From Pararge aegeria (lineage: Eukaryota; Arthropoda; Insecta; Lepidoptera; Nymphalidae): 64,000 bases of DNA. The DNA is taken from assembly GCF_905163445.1 (NCBI RefSeq), contig NC_053181.1, forward strand, positions 4,340,001 through 4,404,000. The letters run 5' to 3'. The notes under the pieces were generated by a model, which saw only the letters and a list, made by a program, of their open reading frames with translations, was not told the DNA's origin and made no database searches. The translations under genes and the position numbers were made by a program. This document shows, in pieces, positions 55,467-64,000 of the stretch. Position 1 is the first letter of the stretch. Each line of letters opens with the position of its first letter.

Positions 55467-56471
55467 TCTGAGTATGTGTCAGACTGAGAGTTGAGACATA
55501 CGTACGTAGGTATGTACGTGTAGTAGGTATACGAAGTTGGTATGTTATAATGTAAATGTCGTGTCATGTGAAAAACAACACTAGTAGCCATGTTGCACAC
55601 TAGCTAGGAAATTATTTATAAATTTTGCGTATCATCGGAATAGTGAAAAGTGTTTTTTTTCTAATTCTGACATTTAAAAGTGGCGAAAGTGCAAAGTGAC
55701 AGAACACTGCGAAACTATTCCAACGTGATGCCGCGTTATAAGAACGTATTGGATATAAACAAGCATAACTTTCTGGTAGTGTATATAAGATATTATACAT
55801 TTAACATTCAGCTTAATTTGCTCTTATACGGGACATCCAGGCTAATCAGACTGTAAAAATTAAAGAAATTAGAACCGTGCAGATTTGACTGGCGTTAACA
55901 GATTATACTACCTGTTGCCCGCGTTCTTAGTCTGGGTTTATAACGGTTTTATATAAATCCCGTTGAAAAAGTTTGTTTTCCTTGAATAAAAAGTAGTCCC
56001 TGTCGTCTATGTCATAAATAATAACATGCAAACAAACACACTTTCACATTAATAATATTAATTAGGATTCGGATTAAGCTTAATTGTGAATTTAACTTAA
56101 TTCTGAATCTCCTACTACACTCGTAAAAGAGAGACGTTATGTTCGAAGAAATGTATTTTAGTTACTTTCACAATATTATGTCCTACGGTATATTATTATG
56201 GGAATGGTGCTGATATTGATGCTTTTTTGTACTGAAGAAGATAGCCGAGCAATATATAAAATGCGCCTAAGAGAGATAAATAATTCAAAGACCTTGACGG
56301 TGCAGAATTAATTATTTAATTTATGTAAATAAAAATATAACTAAATTTGAAAAGAAAGTAAAGTAAGAATTTAAATATCAGAAGTTAAAATAAACTTGTA
56401 GTGCAGTTTACTAGCCTACATAAAATTAGTAATTCATTAAAGGGAAATTGTATATTATAATTACCGGATGA

Positions 56472-56523
56472 ATTCTTAGAGATGTCTCCAAAAAAATCTT
56501 TTTTAGGAGACATCTCTAAGAAT
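56472..56523. repeat. 52-nt hairpin
   Basis: attcttagagatgtctcc at 56472-56489 is the reverse complement of 56505-56523 apart from a base or so, with an A-run/T-run continuing the stem. Confidence 0.8.
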
Positions 56524-56559
56524 AAAATATCCTTTTATAATATTAGTATTTTATTCGTC

Positions 56560-56840
56560 CTTTATTTTCCTAACTGTGTAGTGGTGTACAAATAAAGAGT
56601 TTAAATAAATAAATGAAATAGTATAATAATAGGATTTTTTGCTTTTTCGTCGTTTAAGTAGGAGTTGAAAAAGCTGGGTGTGAATTGCTCAATTTCGTAG
56701 CTAAATATTAATTGACTGTGATATGGTGATAATAAAAAAAATCGTCATCACCATCTCACTGCGCATTTGGAACCCTCGTAGTTTTAAGTTTAAATTATAT
56801 TTCTTGTTTTCTTTTAATTTGTGCAATAAATAAAGACTTC
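56560..56840 (+). repeat. LINE 3' ends, families F and E in tandem
   Basis: 56560-56620: 'ggtgtacaaataaagagttt' and 'aaataaataaatg' (F type). 56640-56840: 'tgaattgctcaatttcgtag', 'atttggaaccctcgtag' and 'gcaataaataaagac' (E type). Confidence 0.55.
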
Positions 56841-56914
56841 AACGATCTACTAAGTACTCGATGGATCTTATCGATCGAATTTAGTCAAATTCAAATGTTC
56901 ACCGTCGAGTACGT

Positions 56915-57159
56915 ATGAATGAATGAATGAATACACTTTTATTGTACACCAAAGAAACAAAAAGTAGTTACAAAGATATAAATACAATCAAGAGAGTACA
57001 ATTTGGTGGCCTTATCGCTACATAGCGATTTCTTCCAGGCAACCAATGGCGTAAAAGGAAAAAACGTAGAAAAGAGGTAGGTGGTGCAATAAATAAGATT
57101 TAAAAATTATACGAATATATAAATATAAATAAAATATATATATAAATACGTACCTCATA

Positions 57160-57205
<46 letters not shown>

Positions 57206-57370
57206 TTTGTCATTATATATATATATATATATATATATCAGCAAAGGCGATCTAATCGTTTTGAGCAATCTCCTCCAGACAACCCTTTATGGTAGAAGAA
57301 GTAAGGGAAAACGGGATTTTGCAAGAGGTAAATAAGTAGTGATAAAATAAATTACATACCTACACTTTTC
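56915..57370 (-). repeat. Two LINE 3'-UTR fragments around an (AT)n tract
   Basis: 56915-57110 has 'atgaatgaatgaatacactt' and 'gccttatcgctacatagcga'; 57235-57370 has 'gagcaatctcctccagacaa'. Between them, 57164-57240, are long (AT)n runs. Both read as family F/RTE-type 3' ends on the reverse strand. Confidence 0.6.
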
Positions 57371-57587
57371 AAACTAATTATACCTATCGATATATATACA
57401 CATACAAATATCGATAAATATATATATATAAACATTTAAAAGAACAAACATACTGTATATCATATTAGATAAATAAATTATTTTTAAGGGAATATGTAGT
57501 AATTCATGTATGTATTTGGAGACCTAGCCAGTGAATTCTCAAGTATGTATGTCCGGAGAGTAATTGCATAAAATAAAGAGAACGTAA

Positions 57588-57945
57588 GCGGTGATAGCCT
57601 AGCCCGTTGGCAGCGCACCTACGTTGCGGTTTTATGTGCTTTGTACTAAGTTCAATATATCTAGCATTAGGAGCTTTCACTTCAGCTTCACCGTCGGGGG
57701 TTCCGAGTTCGAATCCCAACACGCACCTCTAACTTTCCTAAGTTATGTGCGTTATTAAAATATTACTTGCTGAAACGGTAAAGGAAAACATTGTAAGGAA
57801 ACCTGCATGCCTGGAAGTTCTCCATAATGTTCTCAAAAAGTGCATACCAATGACCGAACAGGGTCAGCGTGGTGGACTACGGCCTACACCCATCTCATTA
57901 TGATATCACCTATGTACTGCACCGGGTTGATGATAATGATGGTCT
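57588..57945 (+). repeat. SINE family B with an internal insertion
   Basis: The A box 'gcggtgatagcctagcccgt' and B box 'gagttcgaatccc' (about 57703) are some 100 bases apart rather than about 40, so extra sequence sits in the head. The body follows to 'accgggttgatgataatgat'. Confidence 0.7.
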
Positions 57946-58004
57946 AGTATTAACGGTTAAGGAAAAAATCGTGAGAAAACCTCAAATAATCCTAATCCTA
58001 ATCT

Positions 58005-58125
58005 TGCCAGGAAGAGATCGCTACTAAGCGATAGCCGCCCTGTGTATCCTACTTTTTAAGTTTGTTTTTGTTGTGTGCATTGTTTTTTTTATTCCTATTT
58101 GTGGTGTATAAATAAATAAATAAAT
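58005..58125 (+). repeat. LINE 3'-UTR fragment, family F
   Basis: 'ccaggaagagatcgctact', 'aagcgatagccgccctgtg', and 'ggtgtataaataaataaata' end. Confidence 0.6.
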
Positions 58126-58208
58126 ATTCTTAAATATGTGTGAAATGTAGCCTAGCCGCATATGTAGTAGACTACTAAACCTCACCATTTTATTCTGAGG
58201 GGAGACCC

Positions 58209-58380
58209 GCAGGGTGATTATGTATCTCGCGACAGCAATTCGACAGGCGTAAATCTTGCAATCACTGCTGTCAAACGTCACTTTTGTTTATTTATTGTAT
58301 GGAAAAGTGACGTTTGACAGCAGTGATAGCAAGATTTACGCCTGTCGCATTCCTGTCGCGAGATACGTAATAACTCTGCC
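58209..58380. mobile_element. Foldback element with ~75-bp arms
   Basis: The left arm (about 58209-58285) and right arm (about 58301-58380) pair with few mismatches through 'gacaggcgtaaatcttgc' and 'atcactgctgtcaaacgtca'. About 15 bases separate them. No coding capacity: MITE-like. Confidence 0.75.
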
Positions 58381-59057
58381 GGGCCCTGCAGTGAACTGGT
58401 TATAATAGGTTGTAGCGATGATGTTGTACCATATCCGAAGTTTTGTTGGTCTATACGTAGATTAGCAGTAAAGACGTACGACGGTGTGTGCACGTTCGAA
58501 TTTGGTGAAATTAACTTAATAGTTATAAGGGGTAAACAGCATTGAGGTAAAACAAACTACAGCTTGTGTAACTAAAATATTCTCGTTATTTAATTTACTA
58601 GGGTAAGAACACATTTTTACAGAATGTTAATAAACTAAACAATATCTACAAAAAATTGTACACTATGTGAAAAACTTAGTCAATACATTTTTTTTTTAAT
58701 TTACAATTAAACAGAGAAAACCAATATTCAAGTTCAACAAGATTAAGTTAAGCTTCTTTCCTCTTTAGCTTAAGAACTACGTATTTACATAAATAGCCAA
58801 AGCCGACACTTTATACTTTTTGAATCAAAATCGCACATTTTGTCACCAATGTCAACTAATGAAAAATGGCAAAATGAAAAAAAGATAAACCCAAATAGCG
58901 TCCCTAATAATTTTGTAAGTAGACATTCCTGCAACTGAACTGCTAAAGGTAAAGGTAATATAGCCAAAGATAATATTACTAAAGTTTATGTCTACAAAAT
59001 ATTCCCTAACTAACTTCAAACAAACTGTTCATTGAGTGTTTAGTATTTTAAAAGTGA

Positions 59058-59345
59058 TAAATAAATAAATACACTACGACAATACACACATCGCCATCTA
59101 GCCCTAAAGTAAGCGTAGCTTGTGTTATGGGTACTAAGATGACTGATGTAAATTTTAATGCATAATATAGGTACACAAATACTTATAATATACATATAAA
59201 CACCCAGACACTGAAAAACATTTATGTTCTTCACACAAATATTTTCCAGTTATGGAAATCGAACCCACAATGTGTATACACACTATACACTATATATATA
59301 TATATATGTGTATACACTATATATATATATATGTGTATACACTAT
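59058..59345 (-). repeat. SINE family A copy, then (TA)/(GTGTATACAC) repeats
   Basis: Reverse-strand SINE body 59058-59270 ('gccatctagccctaaagtaa', 'ttgtgttatgggtactaaga'), truncated within the head at the reversed B box 'aatcgaaccc'. It is followed by two copies of a roughly 33-base unit of TATA runs with 'gtgtatacacta'. Confidence 0.75.
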
Positions 59346-62312
59346 ATTTCGTAGCTTAATGCAACCACAACTAAAAGCAAAGTAACGTCACTTTACTTTT
59401 AAGATGTACCTATTCAATCATAATATGTGCACATCATGTATTTAAATTATTTTCAGTGACAATTATAATGCCATCGTGAGAACACCAATATTGATTCTAA
59501 AACGGACACAAATCTATCGACACCTCATTTATTAATATCAGATGCAGACACAAACTAATTTTACTCCGGTGTAGTAGGGTAAAAAAAAAATGTAGCAAAG
59601 GTATGGTAAAGAATACAGACCCTGAAGAACGCTTGACGTAGAAAAAATATAATTGGTATTACTAACTCACACGATTTTGATACAATAAGTAGTATGTATC
59701 CCTATAACTTTAGAGCTTCCTCTATGTTGTATACGTTTTATTGTAGCCTTGATCAAACTAATATCTATTATATAGGCGTTCGACATTCGAACTCAATTCG
59801 TTCGTAAAACCGTTCGTTATTAGAACGTAAAAAACAGTGGACGCTCTAAAATTCTAACAAAGTATACATTTTATACAGAATATTTATGATTGTAAATGTA
59901 AAATGTCAAGTGCTTCCTTTATATTACGTTGTGAATTTCAAAATTATTTTTTAATGCAAAATTTTTATTAAAACAACTTTGTGTTACGAATTTGTGGTTG
60001 CAGGTGATTTAGGGTGCAGGGACCAATACAAAGCATACTTTTTTTTTCCAACCTGGTTAGTAAAAATTTTAAGAAAGTAGGCCTTTTTTACATTTTTCAT
60101 TATACGTTATTTATAAAATAAAGATGGCATTAAAAATACATGTGTACTTTTTTATAATATAAGAGAAGCATTTGACTGATACAAATATGTTAATTATGTA
60201 AAAATTGCATTGTTAAGGCATCATCGGCACGTCCACACAATAAGAATGTCACAACAATCTTATTTCTATGAATGTATTTAAAGAGAGTAAAAAATATAGA
60301 AAGTTTGTTCGAGTAGACGTTTTACGTATCAACGGCAGCGATTGGTAATATGGACGATTTTGTCATGCACCACTTATAGCTAGCTATTTACAAATAAGTT
60401 TAAAAATATGGAAAACGCAATGGAAGACAGCGTTCTCAATGCTACACAATAAAAACAAACATTTATCACATACATAATCTAACCAATCAAAATCACAATG
60501 CTTAAGATTAAGTTGTTCCCCAATTAAAAAAATACGTAAAAACAAACAAACACGTAATATAAAAATATCAGGTATAACGATAGGTAACGTTTAAAAGGAA
60601 ATCGTTAAAGCGATTCGACAACTCTGTCAATTATTCTAAGTTTTGAACAATTTTCTGGTAACTTAAGTTTTATTGAAGTACAAAGACTTTTTGCAAACAT
60701 TGCCCGAAACTAAATAAAATTGACAATAACAAAATTGTACATTACTTTTGTAGAAAATGAGTATTACGATAGCGATATTTAGATACTAATTATTTATTGC
60801 TTCATAACGTAATAAAAATTACGAATTCAAACTCGAACCTTCACCAAAACATAAGACAATTACAGCTTTTGGTTTTAAATTAAAGCAGCGAATCACTTTT
60901 GGTTTTCGGTTTTAACATTGCAAGAACATAAAAGAAACAGTAATAATAGATATTATTGTAAGAAAACAGTCCAACCATAAAGTTTAACTAGATATGAGTT
61001 TAAAAATAACTGGCCACAATTCTAGTGTGCTCTAAAGAAAGCTTGCAAGATTTAAACAAAGCTTAAAGTAGATAAGACGATAAAAACATTTTACTTTGAA
61101 CATAATGTCGAGTTGACATTGAATTAATACTAAGATAGGTATAAATATTCAAAAAATAGTATTTAAGCTCATATAACAGCTCTTAGTGGAATTACGAAAG
61201 TGTATGGTAGAAGAGAAAATTATATTAAGAAATTTTATTAATTACAGTCGTGAGATTATTAAATTGGTACCTACATACGTTAAGTTTAATATCGAAATCT
61301 TTTCAGGTCCCTATAATTTCTCTTAATTGTATTACACCAAAACAATATCAATGCTTTACAAATCTTTGGTGTTCATCCACTTTGAAAATAAATCGGCACA
61401 AACAATATGAAGGCATAGTCAAATTTAATATTACGAACACATTCTTTCTAACTTTAGAAGTTACGTAAGTAATAAAAACTAATAATGAGATTTTAAATGT
61501 CCGAAAAGCTGCGAAACGTTAAAGTCAGGTTAAATATTGGAACTAAGTCAAACGTTTCAGTTTTAATACATTTAACAAGTAAACAGAAGCAGATGATAAT
61601 GTATTTGTGATACAAGACAATACACTTCAAGACAATGAATATGGTAAAACACCGATGAGTAGCAACACTAAAAAATGTAATATTGTACAGTTTCAGATAA
61701 TTTGATTTAATTTGTGATTGTACATTGTGAATGAACAACTCAGTGATTTGTATAAATTCTAAGTTCCAATTCTGACTAGAGATATTGACTGTATACTTTT
61801 GTGCAATGGTAAGAAGTATAGAGTCAATACTACAAAACCGCGTCACCGGTAGTTTCATCAAACACTGATTTAAATTAGGAGGTAGTTCATGTGACGTTCC
61901 TTTAGTAAAAGGCTGTACAAACTTCGCAACTTTTCTTAGACAATCGCATCTACTTTCTATGCTTAAGGAATTAATGTGTCGGTGGCTTTTAAATAATATT
62001 TACGCTAATGAAATACATTTTCAAATAAATACTATCTCGGAAGGAATTGGTCCCGGATTATAATTTTTAAACAAATTATAAATATTTGGACCCATTCGGC
62101 ATGTGATTTTTAAATTACGAATTTATATCACACCCGCGGTAACCTTTTTCTGCGGATGCCTTACTATGAGTATCGCTCTGCGATAATGAACTTATTACAA
62201 CTAACACTTATCAAATAAAACCTTTTAAAACACATATCACAATTGAGCTCTCCAAATGAGAGAAGTTTCAAAGTCCAATAAAACGCGCTAATTCGCGTCA
62301 CGAAAGCAGGCG

Positions 62313-64000
62313 TCATTCGTGCAAATTTTTACTGAGAAGGAGACTATTGTGCGGTCCTGAAAGATGTCGGATGAGTTCAGGTAACGCTTCAAATGTTAAC
62401 TGACAGAAACAACAGTTGAATCTTCCAGGTGTATTAGTTCGCCCATCGTTTTCGCTAGACGATATGACGTTCCGATGTACTGAACACAAATGTTTTAGCA
62501 GGTGCGCTTTTTGTTTGAACATAGCGACACAGAGTCGACACGCGAATGGTTTTTCTCCTGTGTGAACTCGAAGATGTGTCTTGAGATTCCATGACATACC
62601 AAATTGTTTTCCGCAGTATTCACAGCGATACTCCCGGACCGGTGCTTGTTTACTAGAACCCTGCTCATGGTCTGTTGATGGCGTATCGTCTCCGCCCATT
62701 GTTGGTTGACATAGCCAAGGTCCCCAAGAACCCGCACTTGGAGGCCGGTATTTGAGAGCATCGTCGTGGGCCGTAGCAGGAGGTGTGGCACTTCTTTCAG
62801 GTAAATATGGTGGAGCTGATGCGCTCAACTGATGTAATGCACCAAGCCGAGCTACTCCAGCTGCTACACCTGGTCCTTGTGCGTACCGCAAATGCGCCAT
62901 CTCTTCTAAGTAACTTGGAGGAAATGATACAAATGGAGGATTCTGTGATGGGGAATTGTGAAAGCCAGGTCTTCTTTTTCTGTGAGGCGTTACGACATAA
63001 TTTTCAGGAGAAGTTTGAACGAGAGCCATTAGTTCATTATCGGGTGGTTTTAAATGTCCATAATCTTCAAATTTAACAGTCCTTAAATCAAGTTCAGGGG
63101 GTTCCAGATAGTGGGATTTCCTTTTTATTCTTTCAATTCCTCTTCCTAATCGGTCGCTTAGTAATTGTCTTCTGTAAACCGTTTCTTGTGGTTGATCCTC
63201 TTGGCTTGAAGATGTTGATCGTCTTCTTTCAACATTCTGCAAAATAAAAAATAAAATATTTGAAAAGCTGGATTCGCGAAGTCTTTTGCTTTTAAGAGTA
63301 TATATATTGATATAAATAAAATAATGAAAAAATAATGCTACTTTTATTACCTTAGCAGCTACTGTTTCGACATCTAAATCCTGTGAGTCGTCATGTTCAC
63401 TACTGGTGTTTTCTGAATTTCTGGCTACTGATAAATTAACAGGATTCGATGAACTCCGTCTGCGCGATGAAAGTCGTCCACATGCTTTGTCCCTTTTTTC
63501 ACCTTCAGCATCATCATCTTCTCTTTCATCATTACTGCTTGTTGACATGTTTTCCTTCTTTATGCTTAGTGATTCGGAATCTAATCGCTCCTTGTCTTTA
63601 CTATAGCCTGCTCCAGGTGTTATTCTTTCGCTTTCTGAATGTGATGATCCTGACGGTGCATCGTGTTTACTACTTTCATTACTGTTGATGTCTGTTTTAA
63701 GATTCTTGTTTTTTAAACGGTCGCAAGATCTGTTTCTTTCTTCTGCCTGTTGTCTTTCTTTCGTTGATTTCCATACGTCTGATTTTATTTCTAGTAATTC
63801 AAACAGTTCTTGCATGTCATCAATTTCTCCAGACTGGAATGAATTAATAATTAAAATTAAAATTTGCATGTATGTAAGTAAAATATCTTAAAATTGAAAA
63901 GTTATGCAATGAAAAAAATAATTGTTTTCAACTGACCTCGATATACGCTTGGCCGCTGTATAGGAATACAAGAAGATGTCTCATGAGAGTGCTGCTAATA
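62313..64000 (-). CDS. ken: Transcription factor Ken (ken and barbie), BTB-zinc finger; 3' part
   Basis: Minus-strand exons: 64000-63937 (partial), 63833-63351, 63236-62313; all junctions phase 0. The first piece ends the BTB domain (MRHLLVFLYSGQAYIE). The middle exon is acidic, Ser-rich and includes PVNLSV. The last exon contains SPENYVVTPHRKRRPGFHN, diagnostic of Ken, and three C2H2 fingers: CEYCGKQFGMSWNLKTHLRVH, then FACRLC...HLCSVH, then FNCCFC...HLSGPH, ending LLLSKNLHE. Ken is a BCL6-like repressor that acts in the nucleus, limits a subset of JAK/STAT targets and is needed for terminalia in Drosophila. The stop is at 62315-62313. The 114-base intron 63350-63237 has no in-frame stop. 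The 5' exons lie beyond the window's right edge. Identity is very strong from the fingers and the HRKRRPGFHN block. Confidence 0.95.

Larger units (their letters stand above)
52386..62312. other. Repeat-rich spacer and probable ken 3' UTR
   Basis: No gene in 52386-58560; it contains SINE, LINE, minisatellite and foldback elements listed separately. From 58560 to 62312 the DNA is AT-rich and nearly repeat-free except one SINE A (59058). On the minus strand this would be the ken 3' UTR and downstream region. No polyadenylation site could be chosen with confidence. Confidence 0.5.

Noticed and set aside
61493..61861. 122-codon minus-strand frame downstream of ken
   Set aside because: AT-driven composition, no motif, most likely within ken 3' UTR or spacer.

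Overview
This is nuclear DNA from a moth or butterfly (Lepidoptera). The genes have short exons and canonical GT-AG introns. The spacers are AT-rich and full of tRNA-headed SINEs and LINE 3' ends of lepidopteran type. Two secreted lipocalins carry the insect apolipoprotein D/bilin-binding signature. The tRNA-derived SINE at 16800, 21121, 32015 and 59058 resembles the Metulj family I know from butterflies. The species cannot be named from the sequence.

Layout. (1) 264-2998, minus: the large 5' coding exon of the long isoform of bunched (TSC22 family), with both BunA-type motifs and a long Met/Gln-rich region; its TSC-box exons lie left of the window. (2) 5867-19669, plus: a complete 13-exon MFSD6-like transporter, reconstructed here as 847 residues with every exon phase consistent. 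(3) 22323-27376, minus: complete four-exon apolipoprotein D-like lipocalin, 194 residues. (4) 37701-37998, plus: a full-length gene for the signal recognition particle (7SL) RNA, the least expected feature. (5) 39559-47145, minus: a second lipocalin with the same intron phases plus a charged C-terminal extension of about 110 residues. (6) 49310-52385: a non-LTR retrotransposon, minus strand with a 915-codon open EN-RT frame, inserted into the 3' end of an older plus-strand element. (7) 54604-55466: a 123-bp minisatellite of seven units. (8) 62313-64000, minus: the 3' half of ken (ken and barbie), from the end of the BTB domain through three C2H2 zinc fingers.

The genes do not form one pathway. 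bunched and ken are conserved regulators, the MFS protein is a membrane carrier, and the two lipocalins are a tandem duplicate pair split by repeats and by the 7SL gene. Everything between them is repeat-rich spacer. I see no CRISPR, operon, prokaryotic or viral genes.
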